The notes beneath the pieces were generated by a model. It saw nothing but the letters and a program-made list of their open reading frames with translations. It was not told where the DNA came from and searched no databases. From contig QVRM01005976.1 in assembly GCA_003439945.1 (NCBI GenBank), forward strand, positions 739,001 through 803,000: DNA of 64,000 nucleotides, given 5' to 3'. Origin of the DNA: Dermanyssus gallinae. Taxonomy: Eukaryota; Arthropoda; Arachnida; Mesostigmata; Dermanyssidae. A program made the translations under genes and the position numbers. This document shows positions 53,914 through 64,000 of the stretch, one piece after another (position 1 is the first letter of the stretch; each line of letters starts with the position of its first letter).

Positions 53914-56900
53914 AGATCCTACAAGTAAACTTAAACCGCTGCCGAGCCGCTCATGACGCTCTTAACGTGTACGTACAGGAGAACCAGATATCCTTATGCC
54001 TCATGTCAGAGCCCAACGTTAATATTGCATCAACACGAGCAAACCATTATGCTGATTCCGCAGCAGACACAGCAATATGGTGGACGGGACAGGACCCAAA
54101 GGTCTCCGTCTCGGGCAACGGGGCTTGCTCTGGGTGCACATGGATTCACCTAGACAGCGGCTCATATGTTCTCTCCTGCTATTTCTCACCAAACCGCACA
54201 CTAGAGGAATTTAACGACTACCTCGCATCACTCACTGATCTCATTACATCTCTCAACCCCCACCAACTACTTCTGACAGGTGACTTCAACGCGGCACATC
54301 CTCTATGGGGCTCCCGCGCTCCCACGTCCCGGGGCCTCCTACTACTGGACTGGCTGGCCAACTCGGATCTCTCAGTTATTAACGACGGGAACATTCCGAC
54401 ATTCGTCCGAGGTCGACAAGAGTCATTCATTGATCTCACACTTACCAACAATGCTTCCCTTTGTCTGATTAACGGATGGAGAGTCGTCACAGACGCCGAA
54501 ACGCTCAGTGACCACCAATACATAGTCTTCGATTACGACGGGGCACCTAGACAGCCACTCTCGAGCCGAAAAACTTGGCAGATGAGACATCTAGACATCA
54601 ACAAGCTAAAACGCTACATAGCTGCACAACTCAACATGTATCAAGACTCCCAACCCTCTCCGGAAGACCTAACGCAAATAGTAATAAAGGCGTGCAGGGC
54701 CGCAGGCGGCCCACCGCGTCGCCGCACTAGTAGACGCTCCCCACAGCCATGGTGGACATCCGAGATAAAGGAGGCCCGCTCAGCATGCATACGTGCCAAG
54801 CGCACTCTTACGAGGGCTCGAACCTGGCTTGCGAGAAGACGCCGAAACGGTGAACACGAGCACATACTTCATATTGCCTTGGCCCGGGAGGATACACTAC
54901 TAGACATATACCGAATAGCAAGAAACACTCTTCGCCAAAAAATCAGGACAGCGAAACGGGAATGTTGGAGGGCTCTAATCGATCTTGTACAACATGATCC
55001 CTGGGGAATTCCTTATCGGATAGTCCGGGAAAAACTCAAGGCATCTCCACCCCCTCTTACACAAGAAGAAACTCTTCGCCAAGTCAAGAAACTCTTCCCG
55101 TCGCATGCTCCTTGCCCTTCAGTAACTTATACCAATATAGACCCAGCAGACATTCCGCTCGTCACAGAGAACGAGGTCCTTCAGGCAGCCGAGCGCCTCG
55201 CCCCTGGCAAAGCACCGGGTCCTGACGGTGTCCCTCCTGGGGTGATCCGGCTTATGGCAAGAGAGCATCCGAAAATAGTCGCAGATACCGCGACCCATCT
55301 CCTCCGGGAGGGGTTCTTCCCACCTGCCTGGAAGACCTCCTTTCTAGCCCTGATTCCCAAGCACACCCCAGGTACCTACAGACCAATTTGCCTCCTAGAC
55401 ACTATTGGCAAGCTTTTTGAAAACATCATCCAAGAGCGTCTCACGAAGGCTATAGAAGACACAGAAGCTTTGGCACCTAACCAACATGGCTTCCGCAAGG
55501 GTCACTCGACCCTATCGAGGAAATCCTGGAAAAAGCAAGACAAGAAACCAGGGCGTCGCGCAACACCAGGAAGTTTGTTTTACTGATACTTCTTGACGTC
55601 AAAAACGCCTTCAACAGCGCCAACTGGGCGAAAATTCTTGAGGCCATGGAACGACGAAATATACCTCCTTATATGGTTCGCATCATCTCCTCCTATCTGA
55701 GTGACCGCCACCTGTTGACACATCATGGCACGTTTAGTATCACCGCCGGGGTCCCACAGGGGTCTATACTCGGCCCAACTCTGTGGAATTTGGCATATGA
55801 CGATGTTCTGCGTCTGCCAAACCTTCCGCCAGGGGCACAAACGCTGGCTTACGCAGACGACCTGGCACTTATTATAACAGCACGCCATGAGACCATACTC
55901 GAGGCCACAGCAAACAACGCCATGCGCTGTGTCTCTCGGTGGATGGCACAAAACAACCTTTAGCTGGCTCCAGAAAAAACTGAGGCAATCTACCTGTCAG
56001 GTCGCAAACGCATCCGCGGCATTCACTTGACATTGGACGGCCACGCTATCATGCTGTCGAAAACGGCAAAATATCTAGGAGTCACTCTCGATTCCGGCCT
56101 TACGGGCCGCGCCCACATCTTGGCCATATCCAAAAAGTGCATACAATCGCTAGGGCATTGGCTAAAATCCTGCCTCGGTCGGGAGGCGCGGATTTGGAGA
56201 AGAGAATATTGATAGCGTCGGCGGCGGAATCCACGGCACTATACGCAGCGTCAGTGTGGGCTGACATGGCCCTCCGCACGATCAGCAACAGGCAGCTCCT
56301 TAGGTCGGCTCAAAGATCAATCGCGATACGTGTCAGCAGAGTGTATAGAACCGTCAGCACGGAGGCTGCGCTAGTACTAGCCAGAATGCTCCCATAGGAC
56401 CTCCTGGCAGGACAGAGGAGCACCAAGCGAAGGGACGGATATACTGACTACAACGAAGCAAGGGAGGCGACGATGCAGACTTGGGCGGAGGAATGGCGCG
56501 CCCTATCCTCACGCGCGGGCTGGACCCGCCACCTCGTCAGTGATTTGCATGAATGGTACAACGGCCCAGGCCAAGGCTCATTATCATTCTACGCCACACA
56601 GGCTGTAACGGGACACGGCCAATTCCAAACGTACATGATGAGAATAGGCAAGTCTCACTCAGACATCTGTGTTTTGTGCACAACTGGGGAACCTGACGAC
56701 GTGGACCACACGGTCGCAGGATGCCCAAGGCTCTCGAACCTCAGGCAGACCTCCAAATATGTACTAGCTGGAGCTGACACTAAAACGATCATAACATCGA
56801 TGTTGACGTCAGGCCAATCATGGAGAGAAGGAGCGTCATACCTCGACCGGATCATCAGAGAAAAAACCTGCCTAGAGAAAGAAAGACGCGCTTCACTCGC

Positions 56901-56949
56901 TAAAAGAGATTGTGAGACGTCCTTACAGGCCTCGGAGGCCATGTCGTAG
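53904..56949 (+). pseudogene. R1-like ORF2: APE endonuclease, RT, C-terminal motif
   Basis: The frame overlaps the ORF1 end. KILQVNLNRCRAAHDAL is the typical R1 endonuclease start. Catalytic blocks: SEPN, LLLTGDFNAAHPLWGS, and LSDHQYIVFDYDG. RT fingers have APGPDGVPPGVIR, TYRPICLLDTIGKLFE and NQHGFRKGHSTL. A shift near 55510 leads to LDVKNAFNSANWAK, ITAGVPQGSILGPTLWN and YADDLALI. TAG at about 55961-55963 splits NNL from LAPEKTEAIYLSG. A shift near 56140 follows, and TAG at 56396-56398. The last frame has QAVTGHGQFQTYMMRIGK and CVLCTTG...H...C, ending at 56949. The length of about 1,015 codons fits R1 ORF2. No RNase H domain. Confidence 0.88.
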
Positions 56950-57043
56950 ATGTAGAGCGGACGACTCCCTTCCCAGGGCCTTGATGAACTGGCAAACAGT
57001 ACCGAACCCTGGGGGGGTAAATGTGAGGACTAGGGTTTTTTTA

Positions 57044-57075
57044 GTGGGTAACCCCATGCCATCGGGGAGTCCCAC
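57044..57075 (+). other. 3'-UTR two-tier hairpin of R1-like element
   Basis: The outer stem GTGGG (57044-57048)/CCCAC (57071-57075) encloses CCCC (57052-57055)/GGGG (57064-57067). Same outer stem as at 1684-1719 and 9293-9344. Confidence 0.6.
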
Positions 57076-57172
57076 ACTACCTACGCGCTTCTACGCGCCC
57101 GGACAGTGATAACTGCGCTGGGTGTGCATGAAGCATTTTTTCCCCAACCTCACAATAAAAAAAAAAAAAAGG

Positions 57173-57183
57173 AGCTACAACTC
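57173..57183. repeat. Target-site duplication, right copy
   Basis: AGCTACAACTC, matching 52227-52237. Confidence 0.8.
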
Positions 57184-57244
57184 ACTCGCCTACTTCGTAA
57201 CATCCTAAATGGGGGATTTGCTTCTATAGTTCTGCTTCAAATGA

Positions 57245-57451
57245 ACTCGAAGTCAATTGGATCAGATCCTCCGAGTACTCTCTAAGCTAAACGCTTTTAA
57301 CGTGTCGGACCTCGCGCCAGTCGGCGGACAATATTCCTCAGAAACCGAGGACGTAGTCGAACGGTACATACGAGTGGTATCCAATACAATGGCATTAGCA
57401 AACAGCATCAAAAATAACGTGGCGCAATTTCAACAGCTGAGCGTGCTGTAG
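57245..57451 (+). other. Unassigned small open frame (possible terminal exon)
   Basis: Open from 57245 to TAG 57449-57451. The translation is protein-like, with amphipathic helices (LDQILRVLSKLNAFNVSDL, then VVERYIRVVSNTMALANS), and has no ATG near its start. An AG at about 57265 could serve as an acceptor. I do not recognise it. It may be a last exon or a retroelement relic. Confidence 0.3.
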
Positions 57452-59007
57452 TATTTCTCGACGACCTGCGGGGTACCAAATAGACGATATGGTCAAGAAA
57501 AGCATACAAACAATTGCCGAACATCCAGCCTTAAACAAATCTCTGTCCGCGAACTCAGTATTTTTTTTTGTAACTCAGTAAACTATCTATCATTGTGCTT
57601 CCCTGCAGCATTGCTGGACAAGCAGCCTTTCACGTCGAGTATGCACTCTAAAGCTACAGTCAACACCTTCACTTTGGCTGTGCATGACCGATGACAGTGC
57701 CGCCGTGCTTAGTCACGTCCTAGGGCGGGGTGTCGAGCGGGGGGGGGGGGAGGGTCTAGTCACATCCAGGTCACGTACGTATCGTTTGACCTCGCCGAGG
57801 TTCGCCAGCCATTGGTGAGTTGAGACAGGAAGAGGAAGTCGCAGAAGAAGCCAACAAGGTAACAGACAAAGAAGAAGATGGTGGAGCAGAAGAAGAAGAA
57901 GAAGAAGAAAAATGCAGATGAACGCACTTGAAGAATGGCATTCATTTCCGTTTGGTTGTCCAGCTGTCACAACGAGCAGCTGCGGTTTCATCTCTGTTCT
58001 GCGTCCGCCAGTCGTTTTCGGGCCGCTGGAGAAAAGACGGCGTGCGCTATTGACATCGCACTCATGCGAGCCGGACAATGCCAAATCGTTATGGCGGGTC
58101 TTCAACAACCGTCTCTTCGTTTATTACCATTTGCTACTGCACCAGCTGTTGCTCATCACCGTACAGTGCATAGGCCGTCTGTCGTCCCCGGTGCGTAGCT
58201 CTGTCCCGCCTGCGTTTGCACACCGAGAGGACAGTAGGTCAGAAGAACAACCTGAGCGTCGGTAGCGCCGGTCTCCACCTCGATACCGGGATAGCGGCAA
58301 CTAGACTTTTGACATTTTTGAATTGCTCTCTCTCTCTCAAATGCGGCCAGCCGCACAATTCATAGGTCTGCCCCATTTGTGGGCAAAATTGTGGACAGGT
58401 CAACCCGTGTGGGGGTGCGAGAAATAGAGAAAGAAAATCTTCTTCTAGCTACCAATACGCCCTGCACAAAGAAAAATGCGTATTGTGTTTTGGGCTGGGC
58501 TTTGCACGGTCTGCACAGGTTGTGTACGCATATTGTTGATTGTTCTTGTTATGCACATATGACTGATCCCCCCCCCCTGTAGACGACCATACCCCCCCCC
58601 CGTAGAATGCACGCACATATCTTGGACCTTTTGTTTTTCGGAGAAAGTCATAATAGCCACTTAGCAGAGTTTGCCTCGTCACCCGCCATGACAAGTGATC
58701 ACTAACGTCCACTGCAATCTACGCGGCAGCTCATAATTCGCTACGCAGTGCATGGGTTCCATCATTACCTGTGTCGGAGGGTGGGTTTCACACCCCCTAG
58801 GTCGGATTGCAGATGCGAACGTTGTAACGAGCAATGTGAGCTCTATCATCTGGACAAATGTTACGGTTATCGTGTATCACTTATACGGCTGGAGCGTACC
58901 AGATGAGAAGGAAGCCTTTTTCATTTGCATGGTGGTGATTACCAAAGTGAATCGGTCACAACATTTGCGCACCGAAAAGTACCCTGAACGATCGGAACCA
59001 CGCAACG

Positions 59008-59010
<3 letters not shown>
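57452..59010. other. No recognisable gene; simple repeats
   Basis: G-run at 57740-57750, (GAA)n at 57890-57912, and two C-runs at about 58568-58577 and 58590-58600. The frame 57912-58265 shows no motif. Confidence 0.4.

Positions 59011-59052
<42 letters not shown>
59011..59052. repeat. (TA)n microsatellite
   Basis: About 42 bp of TA. Confidence 0.95.
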
Positions 59053-59054
<2 letters not shown>

Positions 59055-60600
59055 TATTAATTAAGGGATGAATGTATGATAAATTTGACATGCACATCTA
59101 GATAAACATGTCACCCTTATATATCAGGAACCCTTAGAGCATAACCGGTCACGTTGGTCTACGGCTTCCCCAACAGTCGGCAGCAACGTGGTTGCTGACC
59201 TCAGCGGTATACTTTATCACCTATTCTCAATGAGCATCCCCCAAAGAAATTTGATCAAGACGAGGGATTTTACCATTTGACATTTTAACATATTGAAGAC
59301 TAAATGTAGACAGTGAATTATAAGACATGCAAATTGCTTGTAACTATCAATGATAAATGTCTACATACTTTCATAATCTTGCACTCTAAGCTTCAAGCTT
59401 GCACTTTAATAAAGAACTTAGCATTATCGTGACTCACCCTCGTTGGCTCTGCTACTTTATGAAAGTTACGTGTTTGATTGCCGACAACGTGTGTACACCG
59501 CCATCTTCGTCGCTCACTTACGTGTTCCCCCTTCATTAGTACTTATTTTATTTCTACAACTTTTACCTTGTTTTTTTAAAACAAAAATACAATTTACTTT
59601 TTTTTAAATACAATTTGGGTATTATAATGATGACTTTCTAGTGATATTCAACAAAATCCTTCTTTGATGTCAGCTTGATGGCGGGTATGTAGTATATTTA
59701 CCATATTATTGTGTTACCGTCCACTGTCAGTTATATATATATATATATATATGCCAACCTATAGCTGGTCTAATCTCTCAGCAAGCCTTATTGACACGAT
59801 CGCTTATTTTATGAAACCATCTTTTCCAGACAACAAATTTATTTAAAATCGGCAATTCCCTATTGAGCTTAAAGCGTCCATAGTTATACATTTTATTCAA
59901 TTGTAGCTATGAAGAGCATTCTGCAGAAAAGGCTATCGCTCGTGTCTTCCTATATGTTTTGCTATTTCCCGTTGTGTCACGTTCCGCCCCGGTTTTTCCC
60001 AGACGTTTCGTGGAAGTGTTTCGTGGAAACCGCCTCCCTCGGTCTAATCTACGTCTACTTGTTTATCATACTGCCCCTGGGAGGTTGCGTAAACGGCTCA
60101 CTGTATTGTCTACTGGCTGGTGAAATTATAAATGTTTGTAGGTATCGACTCAGCCCTGTGCGCTCTCCGCAAATAAAACTAGAAGTAGGGCTGGCAAAAG
60201 TTATTATGAAAAGAGAACTCTGTGCATGTTAGCGGGCCCGTCGTGTCATTCGATATAACCGGCCCTATAATACCGTTTGTAAACTTGTGCCAAAAGTTCC
60301 ACAGGCCAGCTCGGGGCTGCACGTCGCTCGCTCGACTGCTTAAGAGCATGGAGCGCTCGTTTGACTAAACATATCGCCGGTATAGCCGACCGTGTAGAAC
60401 AATGTCTTGAAAAAACATCCGTTTGGCGATGTGCCCAACATTTCGTAGTATTTCGAGCATCTCAACCGCCAGATATACATGTTTTTTTTTAGGTCGGATC
60501 TAGTGCAGATCTGCCCACATAAGGTTCAGCGGACGCAAGAGCTCAAGTCTACGAACCACCGGCGGAGCGGCTAAACTTTGCCAGTCGGGCTTCCAAGATG
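59053..60600. other. No recognisable gene
   Basis: AT-rich. A TA run lies at 59732-59752. The frame 59909-60232 (107 codons) encodes a hydrophobic stretch without a known motif. Confidence 0.4.
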
Positions 60601-60669
60601 ATGCAGCGTCATGCCGATCGCGTTATGCGAGCGTTCAGCGATCAGAACAGCGTTATGCGAGCGTTTTCG

Positions 60670-61045
60670 CAGCATGATCCGTTATTTCCTTAGGCCACAT
60701 TTTGATGGATTCGATGCGAGTGAACTGTGGTCCCAACAAAATGGTGCCACAAGCCACACAGCCTCCGAGACAAGTGGGCTTTTGAGAATGAAGTGTCCCG
60801 GACGGGTAACCTGTCGTAACAGAGATTCACTGCCTTTCCAGACTTTGCGAGTTAATATCGTTGGAATTCTCTTTGTGGGTCTTTTTTTATAAGTAAAGTG
60901 TCCGCTAATAATCTCACGACCATCAGCCAACTAAAAATCAACTTTAAAGCGTGTATTAATGCAGCTAAGTCTAATTTAAGTGAAAAAAACGTGCTAACAA
61001 ATTGGACATCCGGTACACATCTTGTCAAAATATCACCACTTCACC
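60670..61045 (+). pseudogene. DDE transposase relic (mariner-related type)
   Basis: WSQQNGATSHTASETSGLLR matches the second-Asp region of arthropod transposases (usual form Q-Q-D-G-A-T-x-H-T-A), with the catalytic Asp replaced by Asn. CPGRVTCRNRDS follows (usual form F-P-G-R-V-I-S-R-N-G). A shift near 60860 leads to SLCGSFFISKVSANNLTTIS and LKINFKACINAAKSNLSEKN, the C-terminal region. The PPRSPDL part between them is lost. Inactive. Confidence 0.55.
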
Positions 61046-61327
61046 GATAATGTATTTTAAACACCCGTTTTTAATGTTACATTTGAAGTCTCTGTTATCT
61101 TCGCCGGTGCTACCTCCATTGGCTTCGGGTGTCTATTTTGCTGATCAGCAGTGGCTCCATCCGGATGCTAGACAAGAAGTATATTAAAGCTAGTTCTTTC
61201 ACATTTAGGTTCCATGCATCTGTCTAGAAAATATGTATATGAGTGCTATGTAAGCCGTGCGACTTACCCATGCGATTATATGCATCACAAGTGTATGAGT
61301 CTTGTGAGGAGGCGGCGAGTGGCCCTG

Positions 61328-61370
61328 GTATATATATATATATATATTTCAAAGTCTGTTCAGCTTATTT

Positions 61371-61420
<50 letters not shown>

Positions 61421-61436
61421 GTATATATACATATTT
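61328..61436. repeat. (TA)n runs
   Basis: TA runs at about 61328-61350 and 61375-61412, then a looser AT stretch. A (GA)n run lies at about 61774-61798. Confidence 0.9.
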
Positions 61437-64000
61437 CAAAAAAGTTGAACACATAGTGTACGTATGTGTCTATAGAGATAGTGGTACCGAATCATAGTCA
61501 TTAAGATCATACTATACATGATAGTTTTGTACCACTGCAGGGAACTTAAATATATTTGCCGCTCAAATACTGCTAGCTGGGGCCTAGTGACATCGCACGC
61601 CGCTGATAGATGATGTGCACATGAATCCCTCACGTGAATGGCTGTCAAATCACGTACGCTAAGCACCGTTTTGGTCGGACAGGTCGCAACTTGGCGTACG
61701 GCTATTTTTGCACGGTCTGACAAGTCTATTGCTTGTGTTTACTCATTATCGCCCTATGGTCGTGGGGACGTAAAGAGAGAGAGAGAGAGAGAGAGAGTTA
61801 AACCCTTCTACCCACTGAAGGCCTTTCTAACCAATCCTATATAACTAATCCAACTTCCTCCTACGTTAAACGGACACGGGAGCGTAACCTGGCCGCACTA
61901 AAGTCCGAATTACGAAACTAATCTTTTTCAAGCACTCCGGTATTAGCTGTCGCACTAGTGTATTCACGTGTACTTATGTACATGTATGTGTATAAATACG
62001 TTTGTTATAAACGGCTGCATCGGCTCATTGCTTATCAGGAGCATCATCATAATCCTTTAAGTGAAAAGTCACATTTTTACAAGCACATGCGGTTTGCACA
62101 ACTTGTACAGAGCACGTCTACCGTAAATCGTTTACGCGCTAATGGCGTTACAAACGGTAAGCTTTAATAGAAGGCGCGGTAGCTCTTACGATGCACATAA
62201 CTTAATCGAAGCTCGTAAGTTAGGTTTGTTCGACGTCGACGACTCAAATGGTCGACACAACGGTAGTTGTTCAAGCCATCGTCGAGCGACAGCGTGACGA
62301 GAACAGCTTAGTTGCTCCTTGTTTACGCCTTCGCAAATCATAAGCGACAGCCGGGCCACCGTGTCCTTACCGTGTTTTGAGTTAACCTCTCACAAACGTT
62401 ACGCGACCTGGCGGTTTAATGTAAATATAGCTCTCCTATGTGCACGTATTTTTCTCACACGCGTTGTGTTATTATGAGAAAAAAACATAACATCGTGCTA
62501 ACTAAATCGCGTGAGCGATCAAAAATGTGTCGCCAATCGCGCGCGGTTTTGTCGCAAGCCGATCAGCAGCTCTTGCAGGCAAACCAAGTTCTGAGTCTAA
62601 ATATGCTAGACAAGTGTAAGTATGTGGCTAGTACGTGATTTAGATCATTATGTAGCATGTGTGGCATGGCGCTGGCGTCTTCTTGAATTATTGTCTATAT
62701 GCCGACGAAGATTGCCGAAACCAACGAAAATCCTTTTCACGGTAGCACATTGACCCTCAGACCCATATCCTTCAGCTTAGCGTTAGCAGCAACCTCCTCG
62801 AGAATCTCGACGAGATTAAAACCATGTTTCATAAAATAGCAACTGGCTTATCAAAAACCGACCCATCTTTGCTGGTGCTGCATATGTGCAACGAGCCCAT
62901 ATGAATAGAAGATCTAGAACTAATAGAACCGTAATTACTAGTTTGATCCTGCCACGCTCAAAACATACAAACAGACGATACTCGAACTTTGTGATTTAAT
63001 CTTTTACAGACGGACGCGCCTTTCTTAGCGAAAGACGAAAAGAAGACTTGCAATAAAACAGAGCAGTGTAACATCTGCAAAGTAACCTGGCACGCTTACC
63101 ACCAGTACCTCTGTCTGAGGGGAAACTTTTCCAAGTCAACGAATGTGTTGCATATTCGTCTCGGCCGAGTTTCTAACAACAACAACAACTGATTCAATGC
63201 TAGTTTCACACGTACAGTCTATTTATTTGTGCAGCAAGAAGGTGTTCATCTGTCGAGAAAGGGTATCCGAGCGATTGACCGTCACTCTGGGGACCAACAG
63301 GGTGCAAGTAACTTTCTACAACAGAAGCTCTCATTCGACATATGTTACAACTAGGGAACGCTGGCAAGATATCGAGTACGTCCCAGACAAACTCTCCTTT
63401 ACTGCTGCAAGTACGAACGGAACGCTAAAACTGTTTGGCAATAAAGTTCCTAACACAACTAGTGCCCCCTCACAGATACGGGCTGTCCTGGTATTATTAA
63501 ATGGGTGTTCACGTCCGCAGCAATCTATTGTACATCCACTCGTTTGCCCTTATGTTGGCATTGCTGCTTGTAAGTCACGCAACGGCCGAGGCACTTACGC
63601 ATTCTCTGAAAGTTTGATTCCGTTTTCGAGCCGAACACCGCCGCTGGCATAATCTCTATTATCCCGTGTACTTACACACCCTCTAGATTCAGAGCGTGCC
63701 AGGCCGTCGTTCTCTTGTTGAACCGTGATGCTGCCTCGAGCGCTTCGAAGCAAATATTCCCATTTGGCGACCGACGCACCCCACGGTAAGACGAGCGGAA
63801 CTGGCAACAGCAGAGTCCTCGTTGCCTTCGATTGGGCCGATGTCGTCGCAGAGCTTAGCCGGGCTAGGGCCATTGGCGCTACTATCGACAAGAGGTCGTC
63901 CTTCAGTCCGCAACGGCAGCCACGTCACTTAATAATCACGACACTGCATGTCCATTTCTGCCCCGTTTTTGTAATGATTTTATTTACGTCAATTTATTTA
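61437..64000. other. No confidently recognised gene
   Basis: Two points only: a frame at 62438-62638 ends at a good donor (GACAAGT|GTAAGT, about 62615), and an open frame of 169 codons lies at 63143-63652 (plus) with no motif I recognise. Neither is supported enough to call a gene. Confidence 0.35.

Larger units (their letters stand above)
52238..57172 (+). mobile_element. R1-clade retrotransposon, near full length
   Basis: 4.9 kb, flanked by an 11-bp direct repeat. Order: 5' UTR of about 180 bp, ORF1 with three CCHC knuckles, overlapping ORF2 (APE endonuclease, RT, C-terminal Cys/His motif), 3' UTR of about 220 bp with a hairpin, and an A-tail at 57157-57170. Lesions: a frameshift and stop in ORF1; two frameshifts and two stops in ORF2. 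Its 5' end at 52238 is probably the true element start, or close to it. Confidence 0.88.

Noticed and set aside
59909..60232. 107-codon frame with hydrophobic stretch
   Set aside because: No homology recognised and no coding bias visible.
62438..62638. Frame ending at a strong splice donor near 62615
   Set aside because: A good donor alone is common; no acceptor, start context or known protein.
63143..63928. Overlapping frames on both strands at the right edge
   Set aside because: No recognisable family; the right end is cut by the window.

Overview
This is a eukaryotic nuclear window, most likely from an arthropod and plausibly a mite or tick. The clues are a spliced Ras-family gene with short introns, a mariner element, (TA)n microsatellites every few kilobases, tRNA-derived SINE-like pieces, and many kinds of non-LTR retrotransposon of the sort common in chelicerates. 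I see no operons, prokaryotic genes, CRISPR arrays or rRNA. The chelicerate assignment is an inference from element types, not a measured match.

Layout. 1-1.8 kb: 3' part of an R1-clade retrotransposon cut by the window edge. 1.8-6.4 kb: non-coding, with TA microsatellites, a double hairpin and a short CAGGGTGT-ended MITE-like piece. 6.4-9.4 kb: an R1-clade copy with its 5' part inverted, flanked by target-site duplications. 9.5-11.8 kb (minus): an APE-endonuclease/RT element. 12-15 kb: triplet microsatellites, a tRNA-like SINE, and a minus-strand restriction-like-endonuclease (RLE) fragment. 15.7-17 kb: a mariner with perfect 32-bp terminal inverted repeats, inserted in a TA repeat, with a broken transposase. 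17-20 kb: simple repeats, retroelement 3' ends, two SINE-like pieces. 20.2-24.2 kb (minus): a CR1/Jockey-like RT 3' end, an older RT relic, and an SGNH-hydrolase-like domain. 24.4-28.4 kb (plus): a two-ORF element joining a CCHC gag to an RT with an RLE domain. 30-36 kb: decayed Jockey-like gag/EN/RT relics on both strands. 37-41 kb: the only well-supported host gene, a three-coding-exon RASD/Di-Ras-like small GTPase (251 aa). 43.2-44.7 kb: a foldback-like array of three ~490-bp units. 45.8-46.4 kb: a BEL/Pao-like pol relic. 46.4-52.2 kb: mostly unassigned, with one candidate exon. 52.2-57.2 kb: a near full-length R1-clade element with an 11-bp target-site duplication, broken by frameshifts and stops. 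57.2-64 kb: mostly unassigned, with a transposase relic at 60.7 kb.

The window is a transposon graveyard around one conserved signalling gene. The observations most worth following are: (1) the apparent gag + RLE two-ORF element at 24.4-28.4 kb; (2) a two-tier 3'-UTR hairpin shared by three R1-clade copies whose inner stem differs but always pairs; (3) the 5'-inverted R1 copy that keeps target-site duplications; (4) a 58-bp terminal module and a ~125-bp dispersed repeat, each at three places; and (5) the foldback array at 43-45 kb. All calls come from reading the sequence and translations by eye. No alignment or database search was run.
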